Shown: positions 16,018 to 26,567 of the stretch, in pieces
Layout of the letters: every line of letters starts with the position of its first letter
How positions within the stretch are numbered: position 1 is the stretch's first letter
Assembly (NCBI GenBank): GCA_947460445.1
Contig: CANHHS010000002.1
Location: 1 to 33,819, forward strand
Source of the DNA: Opitutia bacterium
GTDB taxonomy: Bacteria > Verrucomicrobiota > Verrucomicrobiia > Opitutales > UBA953
DNA: 33,819 nt
Direction: 5' to 3'
Made by a program: the position numbers and the translations under genes
Notes under the pieces: model-generated
The model's input: only the letters and a program-made list of their open reading frames with translations
Told to the model about the DNA's origin: nothing
Database searches by the model: none

Positions 16018-16760
16018 CAGACCTTATCGAGTGTGTTGCGTACAGCTCGCACGCGGGCGGTATCAGCCACAGGGATTGCATCGGCAGGCCAATCGGGAGG
16101 GGCGCCGAGGGACACATCCGGTGGGCGGATTTCCATGCGCGTAGGTTGCACACCACGCAGAGAGCCATGAACTTCGGTGACGCCGGTTAAACGAATAATT
16201 TCGGCCACGTTGGATTCATTGACTCCGCCGCCAGCCATGATGGAGAGACGTCCTCGTGAGGCCTTAACGAGTTCAGCGATACGCTGAGCACCCGCGAGCG
16301 CGTTGGGTTTTTGTCCCGAGGTCAGGATGCGATTACAGCCTGTTTGTACGATGGCTTCGAGCGCTTCGAGTGGTCGACTGGCCCAATCAAATGCTCGATG
16401 GAAGGTTACATTCATACTGCCGGCAGCTTCGACGAGTTGTCGGCACCGTTCGATATCCACCGTTGCATCTGATTTTAGAATACCGATGACGATACCGTCT
16501 GCGCCGGCTTTCCGTGCGACTTCTATGTCACGTAGCATAATAGAGAACTCATCCTTATCGTAAAGAAAGTCGCCACCTCGTGGTCGGATCATGACGTGTA
16601 GTTTCACGCCATCGATTTTTCGTACAGCTTCGATAGTCCCGAGGCTTGGGGTCGTCCCTCCTTCGGCGGTGTTCTCGCAGAGTTCAATCCGGTCAGCCCC
16701 GCCCTCGGCAGCGGCTTTGGCTGAGGCGTAGGAATAGGCGACAATTTCAAGCAAAGCCAT
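16017..16760 (-). CDS. cutC: CutC family TIM-barrel protein
   Basis: This cytoplasmic 247-residue protein has the CutC family pattern throughout: VAYSYASAKAAAEGGADRIELCENTAEGGTTPSLG, HVMIRPRGGDFLY, ADGIVIGIL, TFHRAFDW, RILTSGQKPNALAG, IMAGGGVNESN and EVHGSLR. The name comes from an E. coli copper-sensitivity phenotype, and a direct role in copper handling has been disputed. Here it leads an operon with a beta-mannosidase and a sulfatase, and no copper gene is nearby. A function in sugar or glycan metabolism fits the context better, though this is inference. No Shine-Dalgarno sequence is visible before the ATG. The gene is divergent from the thiC riboswitch. Confidence 0.92.
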   Translation of the reverse strand: MALLEIVAYSYASAKAAAEGGADRIELCENTAEGGTTPSLGTIEAVRKIDGVKLHVMIRPRGGDFLYDKDEFSIMLRDIEVARKAGADGIVIGILKSDATVDIERCRQLVEAAGSMNVTFHRAFDWASRPLEALEAIVQTGCNRILTSGQKPNALAGAQRIAELVKASRGRLSIMAGGGVNESNVAEIIRLTGVTEVHGSLRGVQPTRMEIRPPDVSLGAPPDWPADAIPVADTARVRAVRNTLDKV

Positions 16761-16872
16761 GTGTGTGCGGTTAGCCTACGAAAGGAAGGCAGGCGTGGAA
16801 GACGGAATACTCAACAGCTTGACCTTGCATGCCCTGAATTCGTCCCCTTAATGCACGTGTTCCTTCGAAGGC

Positions 16873-19718
<2,846 letters not shown>

Positions 19719-19764
19719 AAGTGAGTAAGGTTGCATTTCAGTGGCTATAAATCATACTTAATTC

Positions 19765-20742
19765 ATGCGTCGTATTTTGGTTTTATCGGTAGGGTTCATT
19801 TTGAGTCATGTGGCGACATTTTCAGCGGTTGAGTTGATTCGCGTTGAGTCACAGGTCACGCGTACAGATGGACAAAGCTTTGTCCGTTTAGTTGGTTCAG
19901 AGGGGGTTACTATTCGCTATACGTTAGATGGTAGCCTGGTGACGATAAGTTCGGGCGCATTCCTCGCCCCTGTATCCAACGGAGATCTCTTGGGTTGTAC
20001 GCTTCGGGCACGTGAATTTGACACTTTGGGCAAACCTGTCGGTGAGGAAAAGAGTTGGAACTTCAAATCTCGCGTTACTCCGCTGAAACAAACTGTTTTA
20101 CCTGTTACTCAAAATCGTGACTACCAAACGTACGATTGGGCTAGCCGGCATGCTTCCATTTTAGAATTAAATAAAAGACGCCAGCCGCTCGTTGTGCTGA
20201 TTGGGGACTCCATCACCCATTTTTGGGGCGGCGCACCTAAAATGGGACGTGTCAGTGGAAATCTGTCTTGGGAAAAATATTTGGCACCACGTCAGGCTGC
20301 GAACCTAGGGTATGGATGGGACCTGACGCAAAACGTCTTATGGCGACTGAGAAACGGTGAGCTTGATGGCATCAAGCCTAAGGCCTGCGTGCTGCTTATT
20401 GGTACCAATAATCTACAGTCCGATTCAATCGCCGATATTATCGAAGGCATCCGGACCATCGTGGCTGAAATTCGCACACAGTGTGCAGGTTGTAAGATCC
20501 TCGTTTTGGCTTTACCTCGCGGCGGACTCAACGACCCACTCCGAAAGAAGTCTTTAGAATTAGCGCAATCACTCGAATCAGCCAAAATTGGCGATAGTAC
20601 CCTCAACCTGTCAGATAAATTCATACAGGCCGACGGTACCATTCCGCGTGAATGGATGAGCGACCTGCTTCATCCCACCGAAGTGGGTTATGAGATCATC
20701 GGTCAGGCTGTGGACGCTCAATTGAAGGACTGGGGAATTTAA
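19765..20742 (+). CDS. Secreted SGNH/GDSL-type esterase with N-terminal chitobiase-like domain
   Basis: The 325-residue protein has a signal peptide (MRRILVLSVGFILSHVATFSA). The first region, about residues 30-110 (VTIRYTLDGSLVT, GCTLRAREF), resembles the chitobiase C-terminal / fn3-like domain often attached to secreted carbohydrate enzymes. The catalytic SGNH domain follows, with block I VVLIGDSITHFWG (Ser149), block III VLLIGTNNLQSD, and block V DLLHPTEVGYEII (Asp300, His303). It likely removes acetyl or other ester groups from a glycan outside the cytoplasm, by analogy with PAF-acetylhydrolase-like SGNH proteins. It lies 46 bases after the methyltransferase and ends at a terminator shared with the opposite gene. 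Confidence 0.88.
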   Translation: MRRILVLSVGFILSHVATFSAVELIRVESQVTRTDGQSFVRLVGSEGVTIRYTLDGSLVTISSGAFLAPVSNGDLLGCTLRAREFDTLGKPVGEEKSWNFKSRVTPLKQTVLPVTQNRDYQTYDWASRHASILELNKRRQPLVVLIGDSITHFWGGAPKMGRVSGNLSWEKYLAPRQAANLGYGWDLTQNVLWRLRNGELDGIKPKACVLLIGTNNLQSDSIADIIEGIRTIVAEIRTQCAGCKILVLALPRGGLNDPLRKKSLELAQSLESAKIGDSTLNLSDKFIQADGTIPREWMSDLLHPTEVGYEIIGQAVDAQLKDWGI

Positions 20743-20750
20743 CTGTCACA

Positions 20751-20783
20751 AAAAAAGACCCCGGATGAACCGGGGTCTTGTCT
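20751..20783. terminator. Bidirectional rho-independent terminator
   Basis: An A-run precedes the 10-bp perfect stem AAGACCCCGG-atgaa-CCGGGGTCTT. On the minus strand it is followed by a strong T-run, and on the plus strand by GTCTTTGG, so it is strongest for the minus-strand gene at 20803-21309 and shared with the SGNH gene. Confidence 0.88.
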
Positions 20784-20802
20784 TTGGCTTAGCTCTTACG
20801 AA

Positions 20803-21309
20803 TTACTTCGCTGCAGGAGCTTCGGCAGGGGCTTCGCCCTTGCGACCACCCTTGCGAGGTGATTCGCCGCCTTGGCCGCCTTCTTTGCGCTTGCCGAAGT
20901 TAGCTTTAACTTTGTCGAGGAGATCCTTGATGGAAGGGTCTTTAGCGACGGCTGCTGCAAAGGTAGCTTCCATAGCAGCTTTACGTGCTTCCATGGCAGC
21001 CTTCATGAGGTCAGCAGATTCTTCTTTGGTCTTACCTGCTTCGTGGGCAGCCTTGAGGGCTTCGCCAGCAGTCTTTGCTGCTTCTTTAGCGGCAACGACA
21101 GCAGGGTCTTCTTTGACGGCATCAAGGGCAGCTTTGACCTTGGCTTGTTCTTCGGCTGTTAAGCCAGGGAAGCCTTCTTTGCGTTCGCCGCCTTGGCCAC
21201 CTTGGCCACGGCCTTCGCGCTTAGGCTTTTCGCCACCGGCAGGTGCTTCTTGAGCGTTGAGGCCGACGAGAGTTGTCGCGAGGGCCAGGAGTAGGATGCG
21301 TGTAATCAT
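20803..21309 (-). CDS. Small exported Ala/Lys/Gly-rich protein, unknown
   Basis: The 168-residue protein starts MITRILLLALATTLVGLNAQEAPAGG, a clear signal peptide with likely cleavage after LNA. The mature part has a charged Gly-rich segment (KREGRGQGGQGGERKEG), a long predicted helix rich in Ala, Lys and Glu (LTAEEQAKVKAALDAVKEDPAVVAAKEAAKTAGEAL), and a second GQGGESPRKGGRKG tail ending APAEAPAAK. The ORF track starts further upstream at a TTG that overlaps rsmA; the ATG at 21309 fits the signal peptide better. The charged helical core recalls Spy/CpxP-like periplasmic proteins in size only, with no motif to support this. It is not recognised, and no function is given. Confidence 0.7.
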   Translation of the reverse strand: MITRILLLALATTLVGLNAQEAPAGGEKPKREGRGQGGQGGERKEGFPGLTAEEQAKVKAALDAVKEDPAVVAAKEAAKTAGEALKAAHEAGKTKEESADLMKAAMEARKAAMEATFAAAVAKDPSIKDLLDKVKANFGKRKEGGQGGESPRKGGRKGEAPAEAPAAK

Positions 21310-21356
21310 GGGTATAGTAGTGTTCACTTGAGAAACCCCAGCCTTAGGGCGAAGTT

Positions 21357-22196
21357 TCAAGAAGTTGCGTCTAGGCCCAGCCAGACCCTGGAGGGAATGG
21401 TTTCAGGTCGGGCCATGGCCGTTAGGCCATGCTTTGGCAGCTCGGATAGCCAATGTTGAACCACAGTATCGTCCGGGAAGAGGTTACGGATAGCTGAACC
21501 AACTTGCTTACGTCGTTGGGTAAAGAGCATGCGTGCGACCTTGCGTGCATGAGGACCGAGTCTACAAGCATCGACACGGCGTCGCAGAAAGAGCAGGCAG
21601 GAGTCGACTTTCGGGGCGGGGTAGAAGCAATTCGCAGGGACTGGATGGAGTCCTGCACGTTCAAAGGCTAGGTCGACTTGCGCGGTAAGTGCCGACCAGT
21701 GTTTCGTACCTACTTTAGCTGTCAGGCGTTCGGCTGCTTCCCGCTGTAGCATCAATACGAGCAACGAAGGGTGGGGGCCTAAGCAAATGGCTTCCATCCA
21801 AGGCGACGAAATTGCGTAAGGTAAATTAGCGACAATCTTAAAACTGCCGTCGTTGGCGCTCGGCAGGTCTGCCAGCGGATGCTCCATGGCATCTCCTTCT
21901 TTCAGGTGAAGTTTGCCTGACTGACCTAATGTCGCACGCAAATGTGATGCTAAGGTGCCATCGCGCTCGATAGCCCAAATTTCTGCGCCCGCTGTTAAAA
22001 GGGTAGAGGTTAACGTGCCGAGTCCTGGTCCGATTTCGACAACGCGATCTCCGGGCTTGATGGATGCAAGTTCGACAGACTTTCGTACAATATTTCCATC
22101 GACGAGAAAGTTTTGTCCAAGCCATCGACGTGGGCTATGATCCAGTGATTCAAGGAGATCCCTTGTTTCGACTGCATTCAGGGGCCCTTCACTCAT
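21357..22196 (-). CDS. rsmA: 16S rRNA (adenine1518/1519-N6) dimethyltransferase
   Basis: RsmA (KsgA) dimethylates two adenines near the 3' end of 16S rRNA during 30S maturation. The 279 residues show RRWLGQNFLVD (27-31 core), motif I VVEIGPGLGTLTS (54-60), the acidic loop AIERDG, and the catalytic motif IV NLPYAISSPW (124-127). The C-terminal FTQRRKQVGSAIRNLF helix follows. It overlaps the upstream trpC stop by 4 bases (ATGA), so the two are translationally coupled. The downstream Ala-rich gene begins 47 bases later and may have its own promoter. Motifs are complete and the call is secure. Confidence 0.95.
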   Translation of the reverse strand: MSEGPLNAVETRDLLESLDHSPRRWLGQNFLVDGNIVRKSVELASIKPGDRVVEIGPGLGTLTSTLLTAGAEIWAIERDGTLASHLRATLGQSGKLHLKEGDAMEHPLADLPSANDGSFKIVANLPYAISSPWMEAICLGPHPSLLVLMLQREAAERLTAKVGTKHWSALTAQVDLAFERAGLHPVPANCFYPAPKVDSCLLFLRRRVDACRLGPHARKVARMLFTQRRKQVGSAIRNLFPDDTVVQHWLSELPKHGLTAMARPETIPSRVWLGLDATS

Positions 22197-22990
22197 GCGG
22201 AACGCAACGCACGTAGTAATGTGGCAGGGTTTTCAGCTCGCATGAGTGATTCTCCGACCAACAGAGCGTTTGCGCCTGCAAGACGCATGCGGGCAGCATC
22301 TGCGACTGTTTGCATGCCACTTTCTGCAACCTTGACGACTTCTTTGGGCATTTTGGGTATGACGCGTTCTGCAAAAGCTAAATCTATTTTGAAGGTAGAA
22401 AGGTTGCGATTATTCACCCCAATGATGTCTGGGCGATGAGCTAATGCGCGTGCGAGTTCATCTTCATCATGTACCTCGAAAAGTGCATCTAGGTTTGCGG
22501 CTTTTGCAGCATCGTGTAGGTCGCGGATTTCAGGGTCAGAAAGTGCCCGTACAATGATTAAAATACAGCGGGCACCAACTTGGGCTGCCTCAAGTACTTG
22601 AATACGATGCACCATGAAATCTTTTCGGATGCAGGGAACGGGGCTGGTGCGTTTCGCTTGGTCGGCAATGACGGACTGCAGGTCGGCGAGTGTCCCGCCG
22701 AAATAACGGTTGTCGGTAAGTACGGAAAGGGCGTCTGCGCCGCCATCGGCATAAGCACGTGCTTGGGCGGCAGCATCAATATCGGTCCGAATGCTACCCG
22801 CACTGGGGCTGCTCCGTTTAACCTCCGCAATGATCGAAAGGTGGCCAGGTTGAATCAAGTTGGCTTTAAAGGAAGGTCCGCGGTGTTCAATCCGGTTAGC
22901 CGCTTGAGCGAGTTCTTGGTTGCTGACAGGCCGCACCCGGTCGGCGATCTCGAGTCGCTTCCATGCCATGATTTCAGCCAATTTGTCCAC
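22193..22990 (-). CDS. trpC: Indole-3-glycerol phosphate synthase
   Basis: It closes the indole ring in tryptophan synthesis. The TIM barrel carries IIAEVKRSSPSAGSI, ADALSVLTDNRYFGG, PCIRKDFMVHRIQVLEA, GVNNRNLSTF, VAESGM and ALLVGESLM, the usual substrate and catalytic segments. The ORF track starts at 23050, only 14 bases from the divergent mazG. I prefer the GTG at 22990 (V/M-DKLAEIMAWKRLEIA), which matches the normal N-terminus, gives about 265 residues, and leaves 74 bases for divergent promoters. This start is not proven. No other trp gene is adjacent; it is paired with rsmA instead. Confidence 0.93.
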   Translation of the reverse strand: MDKLAEIMAWKRLEIADRVRPVSNQELAQAANRIEHRGPSFKANLIQPGHLSIIAEVKRSSPSAGSIRTDIDAAAQARAYADGGADALSVLTDNRYFGGTLADLQSVIADQAKRTSPVPCIRKDFMVHRIQVLEAAQVGARCILIIVRALSDPEIRDLHDAAKAANLDALFEVHDEDELARALAHRPDIIGVNNRNLSTFKIDLAFAERVIPKMPKEVVKVAESGMQTVADAARMRLAGANALLVGESLMRAENPATLLRALRSA

Positions 22991-23064
22991 AAGCCAAGAA
23001 AGGGCAGTGCAAGCGGGGCTGGCAATCGTTTTGACTCTGGACGGCGGCATGCAAGCGTCTCCCC

Positions 23065-23721
23065 ATGGCTTCTATTGACGAACTACTTGCGACGACTGCA
23101 CGCCTAAGGGCCCCAGATGGTTGCCCCTGGGACCGTGCCCAAACGCATCGCAGTATTTGTGACTGCCTCGTGGAGGAAGTTGCGGAATTGCTTCAGGCCA
23201 TTGACCGCAATGATACCCCTAATTTAAGGGAAGAGCTCGGCGATTTACTCTTTCACGTTGCCCTGCATGCCCAAATGGCATCCGAAGCTGGCCACTTTAA
23301 TTTCGATGATGTTGCCCGAGAAGTGAACGAGAAGATGGTGCGCAGGCACCCCCATGTTTTTGGAGACGGTGTCAAATTGGGAGATCCTGAAGCAGTCATT
23401 AAACAGTGGGAAAAAATTAAAGCCGTTGAGAAGGGGACGAAAGCGGTATCCGTCTTTAAAGAGCTACCGCCTGCATTGGGGAGTATATTAATGGCGCGTG
23501 AAGTTTGGAAACAGATTGCGAAGAAAGAACTCAATGCTGGGCCAACTGTCGACCGTGCAAGGGTTTCATCTCAGGCTAAGGTTCTTAATGAAAATGAAGC
23601 AGGTCGTCGACTTTTTGAACTCGTGGCAGCGTGTCGCGAAGCGGGTATCGACCCTGATTCGGCATTACGGCGCTACACGGAAACTGTTCAGCAACATGCT
23701 GAGCAATCGGTAAAAAAATAA
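23065..23721 (+). CDS. mazG: Nucleoside triphosphate pyrophosphohydrolase MazG
   Basis: MazG hydrolyses NTPs and dNTPs to monophosphates and pyrophosphate, acting in nucleotide-pool sanitation or alarmone balance. The N-terminal MazG domain shows LRAPDGCPWDRAQTHRSICDCLVEEVAELLQAI and LREELGDLLFHVALHAQMA, so the EExxE and ExxD metal-binding pattern is present. RRHPHVFGD and QWEKIKA follow. At 218 residues it is shorter than E. coli MazG (263), and the second MazG domain is reduced (from about residue 120). It is divergent from trpC and heads a four-gene operon, with the next ATG 3 bases after its stop. Confidence 0.93.
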   Translation: MASIDELLATTARLRAPDGCPWDRAQTHRSICDCLVEEVAELLQAIDRNDTPNLREELGDLLFHVALHAQMASEAGHFNFDDVAREVNEKMVRRHPHVFGDGVKLGDPEAVIKQWEKIKAVEKGTKAVSVFKELPPALGSILMAREVWKQIAKKELNAGPTVDRARVSSQAKVLNENEAGRRLFELVAACREAGIDPDSALRRYTETVQQHAEQSVKK

Positions 23722-23724
23722 ACC

Positions 23725-24450
23725 ATGTTAGGCTCCGTCAAACCTCTGATCGTACATGTCGGTGGACGTGACGTTGAGGTTTGGACAAAATATTCCGTGC
23801 GTGCCTTGCGCGTCCGTCTTGCCATTCAACCCGGACCGCGCGTCGTACTGACACTGCCTGAAGGAACGCATTCCAGTACGGCAATGCGCTTTCTGCAGGA
23901 GCATGGCGACTGGTTGCACCATGCATTGGGCAAGGCACGAACGACGCAGACCTCGGTCCTTGATCACTTTGCTAAATTCCCATCTCTAACCTTTGATGAC
24001 AAATGGCTCAGTGTGGAAATACTTACCGCTGGCCGTTGTCGTTATGCGATAAAGCACACGGATGATAGCATTGTGCTCGTACACACTGCGGCAGAGCCTG
24101 AAGAAAGTCTCATGCGCGTGTTGCGTCGAGTAGCCCAAGATGGACTCGAGAAGGCGGTACATCGGATTGCTAAAAAGGTTGGTGTTAAGATTGGTGCTGT
24201 CAGCATTCGTAATCAATCCACGCGCTGGGGCTCATGCTCGAGCAGTGGTGCATTATCGCTGAACTGGAGGCTGATCCTTTTGCCGCCCGCGATGCATGAC
24301 CACGTCATTTTGCATGAGTTAGCGCACCGTATTCATATGAACCATTCCGAACGTTTCTGGGCACAACTCGAAGCCTGGGATCCAGAGTGGAAGCGACACG
24401 ACCAAGAGTTAACCAAGAAATGGAATGTCCTTATGGACTTGGGACGTTGA
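23725..24450 (+). CDS. YgjP-like zinc metallopeptidase (DUF45)
   Basis: The 241-residue cytoplasmic protein has the DUF45/YgjP pattern. An N-terminal beta-rich region (RALRVRLAIQPGPRVVLTLPEGT) is followed by ISIRNQSTRWGSCSSSGALSLNWRLILLP-like RNQSTRWGSCSS and the zinc site HVILHELAHRIHMNHSERFWAQLE. HELAH gives two His ligands and the catalytic Glu, and MNHS supplies the third His. Substrates of this family are poorly known. It sits between mazG (3 bases upstream) and the NUDIX gene, whose ATG shares one base with its TGA. Confidence 0.9.
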   Translation: MLGSVKPLIVHVGGRDVEVWTKYSVRALRVRLAIQPGPRVVLTLPEGTHSSTAMRFLQEHGDWLHHALGKARTTQTSVLDHFAKFPSLTFDDKWLSVEILTAGRCRYAIKHTDDSIVLVHTAAEPEESLMRVLRRVAQDGLEKAVHRIAKKVGVKIGAVSIRNQSTRWGSCSSSGALSLNWRLILLPPAMHDHVILHELAHRIHMNHSERFWAQLEAWDPEWKRHDQELTKKWNVLMDLGR

Positions 24451-25004
24451 TGTCGCGACTTGCACAAAATCAGGATGAAATTTTTGACGTCGTTGACGCG
24501 CAAAACTGCGTTATCGGTCAGGCTAGACGTAAAGAGATCCACGCTAAGGGACTTTTACACCGCGCCATTCACATTTTTTGGGTAAAAAGCGACGGACAGC
24601 TCTGCTTGCAAAGACGCTCATACGGCAAGGATAGTTGCCCTGGCCTCCTGAGTAGCTCCTGCGCTGGGCATCTAGATGCCGGTGAAAGTTATGATACAGC
24701 GGCTTACCGGGAATTAGCGGAGGAACTTGGTTTCACTGCGCCGCAAGGCAGCTTAGTAAAATTAGAAAGTTTTCCAGCGCACCCCGATCTTGGTAATGAA
24801 TTCGTCACGGTTTATGTGCTTACCCTAGACTTAGTGGCTAAAATTGCTGAGGCAGAAGTTGACGCCCTGCTTTGGCGCACCCCAACAGAGGTTGATCAAT
24901 GGATTCTAAGCTCCCCTGGACTTTTCTCGTCATCGCTTGTTTACCTCTTCCAGCAGCCAAGCGTCCGGCGAGCCCTCGGGCTTACTGAGAAGGTCCAAGG
25001 TTGA
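24450..25004 (+). CDS. NUDIX hydrolase (YfcD/IPP-isomerase-like)
   Basis: The 184-residue protein contains a complete Nudix box, GHLDAGESYDTAAYRELAEELGF (residues 73-95; G5xE7xREUxEExGU). The N-terminal FDVVDAQNCVIGQARRKEIHAKGLLHRAIHIF is typical of the YfcD / isopentenyl-diphosphate-isomerase-like branch. The substrate is unknown. The ORF track begins earlier at 24387, but the ATG at 24450 overlaps the metallopeptidase TGA (TGATG) and gives the expected N-terminus. The downstream acyltransferase starts about 31 bases past its stop. Confidence 0.9.
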   Translation: MSRLAQNQDEIFDVVDAQNCVIGQARRKEIHAKGLLHRAIHIFWVKSDGQLCLQRRSYGKDSCPGLLSSSCAGHLDAGESYDTAAYRELAEELGFTAPQGSLVKLESFPAHPDLGNEFVTVYVLTLDLVAKIAEAEVDALLWRTPTEVDQWILSSPGLFSSSLVYLFQQPSVRRALGLTEKVQG

Positions 25005-25035
25005 AAACTCCCCCAGCTTCTGCGTTTGTTGTCAG

Positions 25036-25689
25036 GTGGAAAGGACCCCTGTTAAAAAGCACACCCCAATCAATGTACCTTTATTGCATTGGTTATGGGT
25101 CGCGCCGCTCGCCTTCTTTTTACGGCTTTGGCTATCCACGCTCCGCGTGCGCACGCATCACACGGTTAAAGATATCGAAACGGATATCGGCGGTAATGCT
25201 GTTTTGGTACTTTGGCATGATCGTCTCTTTTTTGCGCCTATCATCACTCAGCGATACCTTAAGTTGCCTGTCTGTGCGCTCGTCAGTGCGAGTAAAGATG
25301 GTGCCAAGCTAACCGCATTTTATAACTTAATGGGTATACAGTGTGCCCGCGGTTCCAGTAACCAGCTTGGGGCAGAAGCTTTGATGACGTTGGCTCGGGT
25401 TATGCGTAAGGGTGCTCACGCTGGGATCACTCCGGATGGCCCTAAGGGACCACGGCGCGAATTTAAACAGGGTGCACTCGGTTTAGCTCGGGTAACCAAA
25501 CGCCCAATTATTGTCATGGGCATCCATTATCATCAATGCTGGCGACTCAAGAGTTGGGATCGATTCGCGCTGCCGGTGCCATTTAGCGTCGTCGATTTAA
25601 CTTTAGAGCGCACAGATCTCGCACATTTGACGGAAGCACAAAGCGTTGAACTGCTCACCAAGCGATTGAACGAACTTTCGGGTGAATAA
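25036..25689 (+). CDS. DUF374 lysophospholipid acyltransferase family protein
   Basis: This predicted membrane-associated acyltransferase has about 217 residues. Family hallmarks are an N-terminal hydrophobic helix (LLHWLWVAPLAFFLRLWLSTLRV), the VLWHDRLFFAP catalytic His-Asp block, ALVSASKDGAKLTAFYNLMGIQCARGSSNQLG, and GITPDGPKGPRREF. DUF374 proteins are thought to act on lipid A or lysophospholipids, but the exact role is open. The ORF track's ATG (24937) lies inside the NUDIX gene. I chose the in-frame GTG at 25036 (V/M-ERTPVKKHTPI). The gene ends at a strong terminator. It is the last gene of the mazG operon. Confidence 0.87.
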   Translation: MERTPVKKHTPINVPLLHWLWVAPLAFFLRLWLSTLRVRTHHTVKDIETDIGGNAVLVLWHDRLFFAPIITQRYLKLPVCALVSASKDGAKLTAFYNLMGIQCARGSSNQLGAEALMTLARVMRKGAHAGITPDGPKGPRREFKQGALGLARVTKRPIIVMGIHYHQCWRLKSWDRFALPVPFSVVDLTLERTDLAHLTEAQSVELLTKRLNELSGE

Positions 25690-25691
25690 AT

Positions 25692-25725
25692 AAAAAGGGC
25701 ACGACAGTGAAGTCGTGCCCTTTTG
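25692..25725. terminator. Bidirectional rho-independent terminator
   Basis: AAAAGGGCACGAC-agtgaa-GTCGTGCCCTTTT is a perfect 13-bp stem including the A/T ends. It lies between the convergent acyltransferase and TorF-porin genes and works for both. Confidence 0.9.
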
Positions 25726-25738
25726 TTCTCTAGCTTTC

Positions 25739-26452
25739 TTAGAAGCTTTTGGTCATCGAGAAGACCACAATCCCCTTGTCTAAGACTTTTCCGGTATAGT
25801 TGATCCCAAGAGCGTTTGCGTCGGTGTAGGCCAATGATGCGGTGTAGCCTAAGAGAGGGTAGGACAGGCCAACTTTATAGTCTTCGTAATCAAACTGAGT
25901 GCCTTCGCCTAATGTCCATCCGTAGTGCAGTCCGACAGCCAAGTCCTTGAGGGACGAGAACGTATAGCTGTATGACAGGTCAACGTAGGTTGTGCCTTCC
26001 GAGTCATTAAAATTGAAGTACTTGGTGAGTGCGTAGGATGCTTTGAGGCTTAAGCCGGCATAAGCAGCGCCAAGATTGACTTCAGAGGTGTTGAAATCGC
26101 TTGCGCCTGGGTAGAAGTACGAAATGCCACCCAAGGACATATCGACGGCTCCTAATTTAAACGCGAAGGCAGCATAAACATCAGCCTCAATAGATTCATT
26201 GCCAACTTCATTCACGTTTTGGTTGGAAGCCCAGAAGCCGACAGAGAAACCTGAAGTGTGTGCGATATCTGTCCCACCTGAAATCGACAGACCGTTCGAT
26301 GATCCGTTCTGGGAGATGCCCCGGAAGACATAATCCGTGGAGAGTGCCACATTGTGAGTCTGTGACCAAGCAGTTGCCGCGGCAGGTGCCGACTGAGCAA
26401 ATGCTGATGCAGCAATAAGAATGGAGAGCGAGGGTGTGGTGAGGTGTTTCAT
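25739..26452 (-). CDS. TorF-type putative outer-membrane porin
   Basis: The protein has a signal peptide (MKHLTTPSLSILIAASAFAQSAP). The mature beginning NVALSTDYVFRGISQNGSSNGLSISGGTDI is the hallmark of the TorF / TIGR02001 family. Repeated amphipathic strands (AAFAFKLGAVDMSLGGISYFYP, TYVDLSYSYTFSSL) continue to the C-terminal VVFSMTKSF, ending in Phe as in outer-membrane barrels. I chose the second ATG (26452) because AAAGGT sits about 9 bases before it. It is probably a solute channel of unknown specificity. It lies 106 bases downstream of glgA and may have its own promoter in the AT-rich gap. It ends at the shared terminator. Confidence 0.85.
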   Translation of the reverse strand: MKHLTTPSLSILIAASAFAQSAPAAATAWSQTHNVALSTDYVFRGISQNGSSNGLSISGGTDIAHTSGFSVGFWASNQNVNEVGNESIEADVYAAFAFKLGAVDMSLGGISYFYPGASDFNTSEVNLGAAYAGLSLKASYALTKYFNFNDSEGTTYVDLSYSYTFSSLKDLAVGLHYGWTLGEGTQFDYEDYKVGLSYPLLGYTASLAYTDANALGINYTGKVLDKGIVVFSMTKSF

Positions 26453-26567
26453 AGGAAACATACCTTTAACACGCTCCGTGCCAGAGTGATTTATTGGCTT
26501 ATTTGCTAGTAAACAACTTACCTAATTGAATTAATTTCGACACGGCTGCCTAAAATCAGGCATGCGC

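Noticed and set aside
19731-19764. Possible -35/-10 (TTGCAT with a downstream AT-rich segment) before the SGNH gene
   Set aside because: The -10 match is weak and spacing depends on the choice of hexamer; not enough evidence.
25001-25312. Alternative-frame ORF (TTG at 25001) suggesting a frameshift at the acyltransferase start
   Set aside because: The DUF374 reading frame is continuous from the GTG at 25036 through all conserved motifs; the other frame has no homologous features.
26547-26562. TGCCT-aaaatc-AGGCA hairpin after glgA
   Set aside because: The stem is 5 bp and no T-run follows on the minus strand, so it is not supported as a terminator.
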